64,000 nt of DNA from PHAA01 sp964457945. Its GTDB lineage: Bacteria > Bacillota > Syntrophomonadia > Syntrophomonadales > Syntrophomonadaceae. The position numbers and the translations under genes were made by a program. The stretch is taken from contig CAYWFX010000015.1 of the NCBI GenBank assembly GCA_964457945.1, forward strand, positions 1-64,000. Direction: 5' to 3'. Shown here piece by piece: positions 1-8,913 of this stretch (position 1 is the stretch's first letter; every line of letters begins with the position of its first letter). Under the pieces are notes generated by a model that worked only from the letters and a program-made list of their open reading frames with translations, did no database searches and was not told where the DNA came from.

Positions 1-1057
1 CAGCCAAGTTCAGCTGCAAATCATCGGTAAGGCTAATAATCTTACTTACCTTAACTCCCGGAGCAGGCGTCAGTTCATAACGAATAACGGCTGGGCCACA
101 ACTAACCTGATTAACTTTAACGCTGACTCCAAAGCTGGCAAAAGTTTCTTCCAGAACCTTTATACTGTCTTTGATATTCTTTTTATCTATGGTCCTATCA
201 CTTTCCACTATGCTTAACATCTCAAAAGAAGGCTTCACATAGTGGCTCATTTCTTCCTTGGCCCGATAAACTAGCTCCAATTGACTATTAGGTTTCGCTT
301 TCTCCGGCTTTATTTCCTTAATCAGAGGCTCATTCGTCTGCATTTTGGCTGTGATTAATTCATCGTTTTCCGGTGATAAGTTAGTCGGATGGATAATAAC
401 AGCTTCCGCTTTAACGGTAGAAGGAACCGCCGGCTCCTCATCATAATACATAATCTGATTTAGCTTGGCCCCAATTTGGCTGGCGTTATTCCATAGCACA
501 ACAGCCATTTCTGATAAAGATCTTTCTAAAATCATTATCAATGATAATAAAATACATAGGATCAGAAATATTGAAGTACCCACTCTGCCTAACATTCGGA
601 TAAAGAGGTTAGCTAGACCACCACCTACATAACCGCCGCCTAATCCCTTGAGAGCAGCATCCCAGGCATTTAGCCCCAAAGGGATACGATAGACACTAAC
701 ATAAGCCAACACAGTTAAGACCAATAAAGTCAGTCCCAACATACGTGCCGACCACCATTTTCTATAAACTCCAATATGAATAGACCAAAAAAGCAGGTAA
801 AAAGGAGCGATCATAGCAGCAGTTCCGAATAGACTATGCAGTCCCATACTTAGATAAGTTCCTATAAGGCCAATAAACTTCGCATCATCAGGTATTCCCT
901 GAAAGTTTTTTATGCTGACCATGAGAAATACTGCCACCATGAAAACGATCACCGAAATTATCTCTGTTTTGATAATATTCCCAGCCGTTATTTCACTACC
1001 AGATCCGGCAGGGGCAGCATTTTTCACTTTTAAACGGTTTTCCTTCTTTTTTACCAT
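1..1057 (-). CDS. DNA translocase FtsK/SpoIIIE, N-terminal part (cut by window edge)
   Basis: Reading from an ATG at 1057 (ribosome site AAAGGTGAT) and running off the left edge, this encodes about 352 residues. It begins with a basic segment and about four hydrophobic helices in the first 200 residues, the usual membrane anchor of FtsK/SpoIIIE. A charged linker follows, and the last ~60 residues look like the start of the alpha domain (around SFGVSVKVN and GPAVIRYELTPAPG). The Walker motor and gamma domain lie outside the window. The family pumps chromosomal DNA through the septum during division or sporulation. In B. subtilis spoIIIE follows ylzJ directly; here ylzJ is 22 kb away at 23672, but on the same strand. 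FtsK and SpoIIIE cannot be told apart from this part. Confidence 0.88.
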   Translation of the reverse strand, partial: MVKKKENRLKVKNAAPAGSGSEITAGNIIKTEIISVIVFMVAVFLMVSIKNFQGIPDDAKFIGLIGTYLSMGLHSLFGTAAMIAPFYLLFWSIHIGVYRKWWSARMLGLTLLVLTVLAYVSVYRIPLGLNAWDAALKGLGGGYVGGGLANLFIRMLGRVGTSIFLILCILLSLIMILERSLSEMAVVLWNNASQIGAKLNQIMYYDEEPAVPSTVKAEAVIIHPTNLSPENDELITAKMQTNEPLIKEIKPEKAKPNSQLELVYRAKEEMSHYVKPSFEMLSIVESDRTIDKKNIKDSIKVLEETFASFGVSVKVNQVSCGPAVIRYELTPAPGVKVSKIISLTDDLQLNLA

Positions 1058-1096
1058 ATCAGCAAATCACCTTTAAATCCCTCGTTTTATCAATCA

Positions 1097-1128
1097 TAAA
1101 AAAACAGGTGCTGGCAATACCAGCCCTG
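1097..1128 (-). terminator. Rho-independent terminator of uppP
   Basis: On the minus strand a stem (CAGG-G-CTGG, loop TATTG, CCAG-CA-CCTG) is followed by seven T. It lies just after the uppP stop and before the FtsK start, so the two genes are probably separate transcripts. Confidence 0.7.
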
Positions 1129-1142
1129 TAGCACCCATTCGA

Positions 1143-1940
1143 CTAAAAGTAGAAATATGCCCCAATAGTAGCCGCTCCAACAATCCAACAATAGTAGGAG
1201 AAAATTGACAGGCGACCATTGCTAACTAATTTCATGACAACTTTAATGGCTAAATATCCAAATATCGCAGCTGTTAACGGCCCAACAATATAAGGAATCA
1301 TGCTCATCCCTGCAAATTCGCTGGGTGAGAAATCCTTCAATTGGACCAGACCAGCACCCAGGATGACTGGTATGGAAACCAGAAAGGAGTACCGAGCAGC
1401 AAAAGTTCGATCCAGACCAGCCAGCAACCCACCAGCAATGGTAGAACCAGAACGTGATATTCCCGGTACAATGGCAATTCCCTGCAACAAACCAATAAAC
1501 AGCACATCCAAATAACTAGTTTCTCGTATTTCTTTCATGTTCAGCGATCTTTCAGCAACAAGTTCCGAACCTTTTAAAACCAAACCAGTAATTAGTAAGC
1601 CTATTCCAACCACCAGCAGTGACTCAAAGGCCTTTTCAAACAAAGGTTGGAGAAAAAAGCCCATTAAACCAGCCGGAATACATCCCACAATAATCAGATA
1701 AGTCAACTTGGAAAACGGCTTCCTTAAAATATTAAATATATCTTCCCAGAAAGCCACAAATACCGCCCCTAATGTACCAATATGCAGCAGAACGTCAAAG
1801 CTTAGTACGCCTTCCCGCAACCCAAAAAGATGTTGAAAAATTACCAAATGCCCGGTACTGCTAACCGGTAAAAATTCAGTCAAACCTTGTACCATACCTA
1901 GAACCAATGCCTGTATAATCGTCAAAATCATAACCCCCAT
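1143..1940 (-). CDS. uppP: Undecaprenyl-diphosphatase UppP (BacA family)
   Basis: This integral membrane enzyme dephosphorylates undecaprenyl pyrophosphate to the monophosphate, recycling the lipid carrier for peptidoglycan and wall polymers. The length (~265 aa) and both signature motifs fit the family: GLTEFLPVSSTGH near residue 20 with the catalytic Glu, and PGISRSGST near residue 160 with the catalytic Arg. About eight hydrophobic segments are visible. Three candidate starts lie close together (TTG 1943, ATG 1940, ATG 1931); none has a clearly spaced ribosome site, so the start is uncertain by a few codons. It diverges from the lipid/envelope cluster beginning at 2400 and has its own terminator downstream. 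Confidence 0.95.
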   Translation of the reverse strand: MGVMILTIIQALVLGMVQGLTEFLPVSSTGHLVIFQHLFGLREGVLSFDVLLHIGTLGAVFVAFWEDIFNILRKPFSKLTYLIIVGCIPAGLMGFFLQPLFEKAFESLLVVGIGLLITGLVLKGSELVAERSLNMKEIRETSYLDVLFIGLLQGIAIVPGISRSGSTIAGGLLAGLDRTFAARYSFLVSIPVILGAGLVQLKDFSPSEFAGMSMIPYIVGPLTAAIFGYLAIKVVMKLVSNGRLSIFSYYCWIVGAATIGAYFYF

Positions 1941-2399
1941 CAAAGAATGCTTTTATAATTATAGCATAGCTCAACAAGAAAAATTACTCTAAAAAGGCAT
2001 TCTTATGCTCACAAGTCATAAAACATAATATTGCATTATTTTCGGATCATTATTGATCTATGCTTTAATTTTAAATACTAGCATCAAATTATTTTACTAC
2101 AATCGTCGCTTCTCGCAAATAATAAGCACCTCCTCAACTGTATATGCACATTTAAACCGTTAAGCAAGAATCAAGTGTTATACCTATGCATTGTTTTGGG
2201 ATAATTCGGAATATTTAATATTAAATCATAAACCCAGCCATACTTCATAAAAAGGGTTTATTTACATAGCTAATCTAAAAAGATACTAACTCTGGAAGGG
2301 TTTGGAGTGGAAACTTTATACATTTTTTAGATTTGCTTTATACGAAATTAATATTTAGATGCCATTATTATATTTAACAATTAGCGGGGAGGAAAGCTG
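1941..2399. other. Divergent AT-rich intergenic region
   Basis: About 460 bp separate uppP from the plus-strand cluster. A TATAAT-like hexamer on the minus strand near 1960 could be the uppP -10 box. A GGGGAGGAAAG ribosome site (2387-2397) precedes the GTG start at 2400. I see no ORF, riboswitch or RNA gene here. Confidence 0.6.
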
Positions 2400-3107
2400 G
2401 TGAATATTGCTGATGCAGCAACAACGTCATATATGACGACTGCTAAATTTATACTGGCCAGTACCAGTCCACTACAAAAATTAATTGACCATCAGGTTGA
2501 AGTAGTGCATAGCTGTTGCAACCTGGTAGCGATCGATATACTTATAAATGACGGTTGGATTAAGGAAGGAAAATTACTGTCCAATTACTTAGAACAGATT
2601 AATGCCGGAGCTGTTTGGGCCGATAAAGAGTGGAAAAATGTTTCCCATTTTTGCAATCCAGTTACAGGCCTTGGGTTGCGTGGTTGGCCCACAGCAGCAG
2701 AGGAGTGCACCAGATATTTCTTGCTGGCTAAAACTTGCCTGAACCAGCTCCAACTCGAAAAAGCTTTTTTCTACCTGGGTGCTGCGGTTCATTTGGTTCA
2801 GGATCTATGTGTACCTTATCACTCCAGAAATATAATCTTAGCTGGGCATCATTCTTATGAGACCTGGGCGGAAAAGCACCTGGAAAACTACTTGGTCACC
2901 TCAGGTGGTATGTATAACGATACTATTCAGAATGCTGGAGAATGGGTTATGATTAATGCCCGAGCTTCCTTTGATTTATTTTCGCTGGTAAAAAACAACT
3001 CTGTCAAAGGTTATCATCTGGCCACAGCAGCTATGCTCCCCCGTACTCAACGAACTACAGCGGGTTTCTTTCATTACTTTCTTAAAATTGCTATGGATTT
3101 TGTATAA
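2400..3107 (+). CDS. Zinc-dependent phospholipase C-like protein
   Basis: A 235-aa protein with the metal-ligand pattern of the bacterial zinc phospholipase C family: WAD (Asp75), His83, His131, Asp135, His141, and an H-x3-E pair (His150, Glu154). The spacings H-x3-D, D-x5-H and H-x3-E match those of Bacillus/Clostridium PLC. Known members hydrolyse phospholipids to diacylglycerol. No signal peptide is visible, unlike the secreted toxins, and the usual N-terminal Trp ligand is not at position 1, so substrate and location are uncertain. The GTG start is set by GGGGAGGAAAG. The next gene is a diacylglycerol-type glycosyltransferase 87 bp downstream, which suggests a supply of diacylglycerol for glycolipids; that link is inference. 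Confidence 0.75.
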   Translation: MNIADAATTSYMTTAKFILASTSPLQKLIDHQVEVVHSCCNLVAIDILINDGWIKEGKLLSNYLEQINAGAVWADKEWKNVSHFCNPVTGLGLRGWPTAAEECTRYFLLAKTCLNQLQLEKAFFYLGAAVHLVQDLCVPYHSRNIILAGHHSYETWAEKHLENYLVTSGGMYNDTIQNAGEWVMINARASFDLFSLVKNNSVKGYHLATAAMLPRTQRTTAGFFHYFLKIAMDFV

Positions 3108-3194
3108 TCAGTTGCTTTGCATTATGTTAATAAATGGTATTTAATATAATTGCAGCAATAAAAAATATAGTTAATTTAAAAGGAGCGCTAATTT

Positions 3195-4343
3195 ATGAAG
3201 AACCCACGGGTACTTATTTTCTCTGCCACATTCGGTGCAGGACATGTTCGGGCAGCTGAGGCTTTAATCGAATCAATTCGAGAAATTTATCCTAATGCTA
3301 ATATTAATCATTTGGATTGTTGGGCAATATTAAGCAAAAATTTTAATACTATAGTGAGGGATTTTTATATTGGAATGTTAAAACGCACTCCAAAACTCTG
3401 GGGGAAGCTATACTACGGTACATCCAAAATTTCATCAGAATCTATTTTACAACGTTTCTTGAACAATACAGGACATAGTAAATATTTAGAATATATACAT
3501 TCTTTTCAACCTGATCTAATTATATGTACTTATCCCACCGTAGCCGGAGTTATAGCCCAATTAAGAGTAAAAAAAATAGTGAATATACCTCTGGTAGTAG
3601 TAATAACGGACTATACGGTTCACAACCAGTGGATTCATTCAGGTGTAGACTTATATATTGTAGGTTCTACTGATATATATAACAGTTTTGTCTCCAGGGG
3701 TATAAACCCGGCGAGTATTAAAGTAACCGGAATTCCGGTAAGTCCCAAGTTTGAAAATGACTTAGATAAGTCGCAGATCAGGGCTAACTTAGGATTGTTG
3801 CCCAATCTCCCCACTTGTTTGATTATGGGAGGGGCCTATGGAGTATTAAGTGAAATGAAGGAGTTATGTAAAACTCTTGCCAATACCTCAATCCCTTCGC
3901 AATCAATAGTGGTTTGCGGGCAAGATAAACATCTGTATAAATCTCTGGATGATGTAATTGAAAACACAGTTAATCCCATGGTTAGGTTTGGCTTTGTGAA
4001 TAATGTAGATGAGTTAATGAGCGCAGCCGACATAGTAATTACCAAGGCCGGAGGCTTAACGGTTTCAGAAGCTTTGACCAAACAATTACCCATAATTATC
4101 TATAAGCCAATACCTGGCCAAGAGCAGGAAAATGCTGCATTTCTTGAAAGAATTGGTGCCGGGAGAACTGCCCATACTCGTTCTGAATTAGAAAACATAT
4201 TACTCTCCCTCTTAGAGCACCCTGAAAACATGAAATTGATGCAACAAGCGGCAGCCAATGCATTACCTGGACACGCGGCGGAACAGGCAGTGCGGCACAT
4301 GTTCCATTTGGTGAAGGAACCAACTAATGTACAAGTGGGGTGA
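3195..4343 (+). CDS. MGDG synthase/UgtP-like glycosyltransferase (GT28 fold)
   Basis: The 382-aa protein begins with the MGDG-synthase N-terminal region (FSATFGAGHVRAAEAL, residues ~9-24, then LDCW) and ends with a GT28-type nucleotide-sugar domain (TKAGGLTVSEAL around residue 280, then IPGQEQENA). Relatives transfer glucose or galactose from a UDP-sugar to diacylglycerol at the inner face of the membrane; others act on different lipids (MurG is a distant cousin). The AAGGAGCG ribosome site is 6 nt before the ATG. It lies between a phospholipase C-like gene and a polysaccharide deacetylase in a co-directional cluster, consistent with envelope glycolipid synthesis. The exact acceptor cannot be read from the sequence. 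Confidence 0.85.
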   Translation: MKNPRVLIFSATFGAGHVRAAEALIESIREIYPNANINHLDCWAILSKNFNTIVRDFYIGMLKRTPKLWGKLYYGTSKISSESILQRFLNNTGHSKYLEYIHSFQPDLIICTYPTVAGVIAQLRVKKIVNIPLVVVITDYTVHNQWIHSGVDLYIVGSTDIYNSFVSRGINPASIKVTGIPVSPKFENDLDKSQIRANLGLLPNLPTCLIMGGAYGVLSEMKELCKTLANTSIPSQSIVVCGQDKHLYKSLDDVIENTVNPMVRFGFVNNVDELMSAADIVITKAGGLTVSEALTKQLPIIIYKPIPGQEQENAAFLERIGAGRTAHTRSELENILLSLLEHPENMKLMQQAAANALPGHAAEQAVRHMFHLVKEPTNVQVG

Positions 4344-4372
4344 TTTTGTTAAGCCTGAAGGAGGAAATTTGA

Positions 4373-5617
4373 ATGGGATGGGGATATCCGATACTCTTGG
4401 GAATTATGTTAGCTGCGGCTATTTATACGCTTATTCCTGATTTTTTCTTACATTATTTAGGTGTAGGAACTTGGAAGCGGCAGTATACCCCTGGGGTGGC
4501 AATTACGTTCGATGATGGTCCAAATCCAAATATTACACCTCAAATACTTGATATTCTAGATAGACATCAGGTAAAATCTACATTTTTTGTCGTCGGTGAG
4601 AAAGCTGTCCTCTATCCCGATTTAATAAAACAAATCCGCGCCCGGGGACACTACCTGGGCGCTCACTCACAACATCATCGGTTCGCCTGGTTCATGTCTC
4701 CTTGGGAGACATGGAGGGACTGGGATGAATGTATTGCTACTCTGGAGCATTTGACCGGAGAGGTGGTTGAATGGATTCGCCCACCCTGGGGGACTTTTAA
4801 TCTCAGCACCTGGTTCTGGTTGAAAATCCGCCGGAAACAGGCCGTTCTATGGAATGCTGAGGGCCATGATTGGCAGGTTCGACGCAATCCAGAACAGATT
4901 ATATCTCGTATTCTTAGTCATACGAAGGAAGGTTCTATAGTTCTCTTACATGATGCAGGGGGTGAGAAGGGCGCCCCCGTAAACACTCTCAATTCTCTTG
5001 ACCTGCTCTGCCTAAAGATTATTGAGGATAAAAAACTGCCCTTGGTGGAATTGGAGTTCCCCAGGTGGTCCAGATGGCGCAAATTGGCTTTTAACATCTG
5101 GACGAAATGGGAACAGCTTTTTGCGATACTATACAAGGTGGAGCGAATTAGTTCAACTAATGTGTTTCGTTTATCAAGGAACCATTATAAAGGACCTAAT
5201 CTTTATTCGCAGACTGGTCAATTACTTGCCCAAAGCGGAGACATGGTAGGAGAAATACATCTGGATAGTAACCGTTTGCAGGGGAAGGAAACAGATATAG
5301 ATAAGAAAGGCATTCATATTTTACGTCAGGTAAAAACATCTTTACCTGTTCTGGCAAGCTATGTGGCTGAAAATCCTGAATACGAAGATATATCGGTATT
5401 TGTTGGCTTGACGTTGATAAATCAAGGAGTAACTCGTCTAGGTTTCCAAGTTCAAGAAATGCCTGCTACGATATTTATCCGTTCAGTGGGCTTGTTACAA
5501 AAGCTTATCATGCTGCTCTACAGTTCATCCAAACAAGCCCCCACGAAAAAATACACAAGAAATTATCCCAAACTGGTTTGGATAAGCAAGCAACAACTGC
5601 TGGAAAATTGGCTTTGA
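4373..5617 (+). CDS. Polysaccharide deacetylase (NodB domain) with a C-terminal extra domain
   Basis: One N-terminal hydrophobic helix (residues ~5-28) anchors a NodB homology domain (~40-235). All metal and catalytic motifs are present: TFDDGP at 45-50, H-x3-H at 98-102, RPPWG near 140, and LLHDAGG near 195. Such enzymes remove acetyl groups from GlcNAc in peptidoglycan or other glycans outside the cell. The ~170 C-terminal residues form a separate domain that I think resembles the B. subtilis YkoP type, whose role is unclear; I have not confirmed this. The gene starts 29 bp after the glycosyltransferase, with AGGAGGAAATTTG before the ATG, so the two are probably co-transcribed. Confidence 0.87.
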   Translation: MGWGYPILLGIMLAAAIYTLIPDFFLHYLGVGTWKRQYTPGVAITFDDGPNPNITPQILDILDRHQVKSTFFVVGEKAVLYPDLIKQIRARGHYLGAHSQHHRFAWFMSPWETWRDWDECIATLEHLTGEVVEWIRPPWGTFNLSTWFWLKIRRKQAVLWNAEGHDWQVRRNPEQIISRILSHTKEGSIVLLHDAGGEKGAPVNTLNSLDLLCLKIIEDKKLPLVELEFPRWSRWRKLAFNIWTKWEQLFAILYKVERISSTNVFRLSRNHYKGPNLYSQTGQLLAQSGDMVGEIHLDSNRLQGKETDIDKKGIHILRQVKTSLPVLASYVAENPEYEDISVFVGLTLINQGVTRLGFQVQEMPATIFIRSVGLLQKLIMLLYSSSKQAPTKKYTRNYPKLVWISKQQLLENWL

Positions 5618-5684
5618 GGCAGAATAATAGCACCCGGGGTATTAGATGCAAGCTTACTGTAAATTTTTATGGGAGTAGATTCTT

Positions 5685-6389
5685 ATGTTGAGACGACTTA
5701 ATTCACTAAAATTCATATCCCCTCTAGACAGGTTTGCCCACTACCTAACTGCCGGAATGGTTCTAGGGATAGGCTTTTTCTTGCTATTTTGGGATCTGGC
5801 AGAAGACATGATCAACAGAGAGATGGGATTATTTGATCAAACGATTACTAGCGCAATTGCGGAGTATAGAAACCCATTAACAACTGAAATAATGAAGCTT
5901 GTTACTGCTATGGGCTCACCTATCATAATGATTAGCATTGCTGTGATAACGGTTTGGTTTCTATTAGCTGTCAAGAAGCATTCCTGGGATGCAACTATAC
6001 TCATGATTGCCTTAACAGGAGCTGCTTTTATGGATTGGATACTGAAAATGTCTTTTCATCGTAGTCGTCCTATTCCTCCAGGTCTGGTACAAGCTTCCGG
6101 ATATAGTTTTCCCAGCGGTCATGCTATGGTTTCCTTTGTTTTTTACGGTATGCTGATATATCTCATATGGATCAACTTTAAACCACGAAAGACTACTTAC
6201 CTAATATCTTTCTTCATAGTTTTACTTATATTAGCTATCGGGATTAGCAGGATTTATTTGGGAGTACATTATCCCAGCGATGTCATCGCAGGTTATGCTG
6301 CGGGGGGATTCTGGTTAACCGGATGTATTATGGGATTACATACCGTTAGACATCTTAACAGCAAACAGAATCCACAAATAAACAACTGA
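5685..6389 (+). CDS. PAP2-superfamily membrane phosphatase
   Basis: A 234-aa protein with about six hydrophobic helices and the complete three-part lipid-phosphatase signature: K-x6-RP (Lys121 to Pro129), PSGH (143-146) and SR-x5-H-x3-D (Ser188 to Asp199). PAP2 enzymes dephosphorylate phosphatidic acid, phosphatidylglycerol phosphate or undecaprenyl pyrophosphate at the outer membrane face. In this cluster it could feed diacylglycerol to the glycosyltransferase at 3195 or duplicate the UppP activity at 1143; the sequence does not decide. The ATG follows GGGAGTAGATTCTT. Confidence 0.87.
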   Translation: MLRRLNSLKFISPLDRFAHYLTAGMVLGIGFFLLFWDLAEDMINREMGLFDQTITSAIAEYRNPLTTEIMKLVTAMGSPIIMISIAVITVWFLLAVKKHSWDATILMIALTGAAFMDWILKMSFHRSRPIPPGLVQASGYSFPSGHAMVSFVFYGMLIYLIWINFKPRKTTYLISFFIVLLILAIGISRIYLGVHYPSDVIAGYAAGGFWLTGCIMGLHTVRHLNSKQNPQINN

Positions 6390-6415
6390 TCTAATATATA
6401 ATTGGAGGAATATAG

Positions 6416-7024
6416 TTGTTAAGTGCATTTATCGCCGCTATCACCCTAAAAGTAACTGCGTTTATTAGCTCCATGGGTTACTGGGGAATTGGAATCGGTA
6501 TGGCTATCGAAAGCTGTAACGTCCCTTTGCCAAGCGAGATTATATTACCTTTTGGAGGATACCTCGTTTATTTAGGAGCATTGAACTTTTATGGAGTAGC
6601 TATTGCTGGAGCAGTGGGAGGAACAATTGGGTCGTTAGTTTCTTACTACATCGGACTTATTGGTGGCAGAGCATTTCTCGAACGATACGGAAGATATCTG
6701 GGCCTGCCGCATCGTAGACTTATACAGGCTGAAGAGTGGTTTTCCCGTTACGGTAATTCAACGGTATTTCTGACCAGATTAATGCCAGGCGTTAGAACAT
6801 TTATATCTTTACCTGTCGGAGCCGCTAAAATGAACATCGGCTATTTCACAATTTATACTTTCGCAGGATCGCTCATCTGGAGTTTGTTCTTAACCTATGT
6901 TGGACTGATGCTGGGGGAAAACTGGGAATTAATCAAGCCCTGGTTTCACATAGTTGACCTTATTATAATAGCTGTCATAATATTTGCCATATCTTATTTC
7001 TTGTATAAGAAAAAGCTAAGTTGA
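6416..7024 (+). CDS. DedA-family membrane protein (VTT/SNARE-associated domain)
   Basis: A 202-aa membrane protein with the DedA hallmarks: the re-entrant segment around ESCNVPLPSE (residues ~33-42), the GRYLGLP/EEWFSRYG region near 100-120, and FLTRLMPGVRTFISLPVG near 122. Members of this superfamily have been shown to flip undecaprenyl phosphate or phospholipids. The start is TTG at 6416, supported by TTGGAGGAATATAG just upstream; the PAP2 gene ends 26 bp earlier. In an envelope-lipid cluster with a divergent UppP, carrier-lipid recycling is a reasonable role, but this is inference. Confidence 0.86.
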   Translation: MLSAFIAAITLKVTAFISSMGYWGIGIGMAIESCNVPLPSEIILPFGGYLVYLGALNFYGVAIAGAVGGTIGSLVSYYIGLIGGRAFLERYGRYLGLPHRRLIQAEEWFSRYGNSTVFLTRLMPGVRTFISLPVGAAKMNIGYFTIYTFAGSLIWSLFLTYVGLMLGENWELIKPWFHIVDLIIIAVIIFAISYFLYKKKLS

Positions 7025-7112
7025 ATCGGTTTATTTGGGATTTCTCTTTTTCTTTCTCAAACAATTGGCTATACTAAAATGCTTATATTTTTGATTCAGT
7101 GAGGTTATAAAC

Positions 7113-7766
7113 TTGATAGGTCAAAAAAACAAAGAAAAAAATTATGGCTGGTTAACTTTGATTTCTATAATCTTCGTCGCCTTGATCATCCTCTTTTTTT
7201 ATCTTGATCGCCAAAATCAGCTTTCCCAAGTTATCCGAACATGGGGGCTAGGCGGCATTCTTCTATCTATCCTTCTTATGGCAGCACTTTGCATGACCCC
7301 CATACCTTCTGAAGGGCTCGTTATTCTCTTACTTAAAATCTTTGGAATCTATGAGGGTGCACTTTACTCATGGTTGGGGTCGATCTTAAGCTCCTTGGCC
7401 ATCTTCTATCTGGCCCGTAATTTTGGGCAAAGTTTCTTCCAAAAAATGATTACCCCCTCTCGCTTTAAGATGGTTGATCATTGGATCCGAAAAAAAGGCT
7501 CTCTAGGGTTGTTGATTGCTCGTCTTCTTCCGATTCCTGCTTTTGTCGTCAACTATATCACTGGGGTTATGCCCTCGGTTAAACTTTGGCCCTATGTCTG
7601 GACTGCAGCATTATCGATGATCCCATACTATATAGGGACCACGCTCGTATACGTCGGGATATTCAAATCAACCTGGATTTGGTTAGCTGTCGGTGGCGTT
7701 ACAATTATCACCTTCTGGGGAGTCAGCTACATTTTGAGCAGAAAAGCAAATAACATCTTACAATGA
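7113..7766 (+). CDS. TVP38/TMEM64-type VTT-domain membrane protein
   Basis: A 217-aa protein with about five hydrophobic helices and a VTT-like core: the proline-containing CMTPIPSEG loop around residue 62, then GLLIARLLPIPAFVVNYITG near 132-151, which is the conserved R-x3-P region of TVP38-like proteins. It is a distant paralogue of the DedA protein directly upstream. Homologues are proposed lipid scramblases or flippases. The TTG start follows GAGGTTATAAAC. It is the last membrane gene before the NlpC/P60 gene, with an 88-bp gap behind the DedA gene. Confidence 0.82.
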   Translation: MIGQKNKEKNYGWLTLISIIFVALIILFFYLDRQNQLSQVIRTWGLGGILLSILLMAALCMTPIPSEGLVILLLKIFGIYEGALYSWLGSILSSLAIFYLARNFGQSFFQKMITPSRFKMVDHWIRKKGSLGLLIARLLPIPAFVVNYITGVMPSVKLWPYVWTAALSMIPYYIGTTLVYVGIFKSTWIWLAVGGVTIITFWGVSYILSRKANNILQ

Positions 7767-7992
7767 ATTATATTCAAATGATAAAATTACCTTGAACTCC
7801 ATATCTACAGAATTCTACCCATCATTTACCACCAGCCATTTACCTATAGCTGCAAACATAGGATAAGCCGCCCATTAGCCCCTTTTGAAAACCAAACATG
7901 ATGCTAATGCCCATATTTACCAAAAGGTAGTACTCCATAAGAGTCGAATTATAGACATAAGGAGGCGCGAATAGTATTTTTTGGAGGTAAAT

Positions 7993-8718
7993 ATGAAAAT
8001 TAGCACGAAAGTAAAAAATAGAATAATAGCATTTGTTTTATCCCTAAGCTTGGTTTTAGGAATGGGGATGATCTGGTCTCCCGCAGCAATGGCTGCAAGT
8101 TCCAGCAGTACCAGTCTTTATAACAATACCGGGAAACCCATAGTAGATTCCTTACGTACTAGCTTCAACGGCAGTCCTGCCCAGACTATTGTTGGACGTG
8201 CCATCTGGTATATGGAATATGGTTATATGGTCTATGGACATTCGAAATATCCCACCACTGGATATATTGATTGTTCAAACTTTGTATCATTGGTTTACAA
8301 AGATTTCGGCTATTCCGTTACCTCGGCTGCGAGAAACTATAACCAGGTTGGGGTTAAAGTTGCTGGAGTATCTGTAAAGAACGGTACTCTGATAGGAGCG
8401 GACAAGTTAAAACCAGGGGATATATTAACCTTCCAACGTACTAATTATATTAGTCATGTAGCGATGTACATAGGGAATGTAAACGGCAAACCCTGCTTTA
8501 TCGGTACTACTACCGGGTACCCCACGGCAATAGGCATAGTATCTGGCTTTAACAATTGGTATGGTACTCAATTTCATGATGTTCGGCGGGTATTGCCAGC
8601 TAGCGCATATGTAGCTGGCGGTAAAATTACAGACAAGGGACCAGTTATCCCAGCAAAATATCGTATAAAACCGGACAAGCCAATTATAATGCCCAAAAAC
8701 CTTCCAGCCGGTTTCTAA
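7993..8718 (+). CDS. Secreted NlpC/P60 (CHAP-like) cell-wall hydrolase
   Basis: The start is the ATG at 7993, 5 nt after GGAGGTAAAT, giving 241 residues; an in-frame TTG 12 nt upstream sits on that ribosome site and is rejected. A signal peptide (basic N-terminus, hydrophobic 11-30, cleavage near AMAA at 32-35) precedes one papain-like domain. The catalytic Cys is in YIDCSNF (Cys94) and the His in ISHVAMYIG (His155), with a following polar residue near FHDVRR. Such enzymes cut peptide stems of peptidoglycan. There are no wall-binding repeats. It closes the plus-strand envelope cluster and has its own terminator. Confidence 0.87.
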   Translation: MKISTKVKNRIIAFVLSLSLVLGMGMIWSPAAMAASSSSTSLYNNTGKPIVDSLRTSFNGSPAQTIVGRAIWYMEYGYMVYGHSKYPTTGYIDCSNFVSLVYKDFGYSVTSAARNYNQVGVKVAGVSVKNGTLIGADKLKPGDILTFQRTNYISHVAMYIGNVNGKPCFIGTTTGYPTAIGIVSGFNNWYGTQFHDVRRVLPASAYVAGGKITDKGPVIPAKYRIKPDKPIIMPKNLPAGF

Positions 8719-8758
8719 TGCCCTGTCCCTTACATTGACATTTGCGTCTCCTAACAAG

Positions 8759-8790
8759 AAACCCTTCCCATCCGGGAAGGGTTCATTATA
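8759..8790 (+). terminator. Rho-independent terminator of the NlpC/P60 gene
   Basis: A perfect 9-bp stem (ACCCTTCCC / GGGAAGGGT, loop ATCC, 8761-8782) followed by a short T-rich tail. It closes the plus-strand cluster. Confidence 0.8.
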
Positions 8791-8913
8791 TTAATAGGAT
8801 GACTCATGCATCTAAATCATAGACATGCACATTAATACTTGTATGATTTTTATGGCACAGCATCAACATAAATAAATCCGCACAGCCTTCGCTAAAATAC
8901 AGCGGTTAAATAG

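Noticed and set aside
7767..7992. Possible riboswitch before the NlpC/P60 gene (c-di-AMP or c-di-GMP type)
   Set aside because: I could not find the conserved core of either class; only a normal ribosome site is clear.
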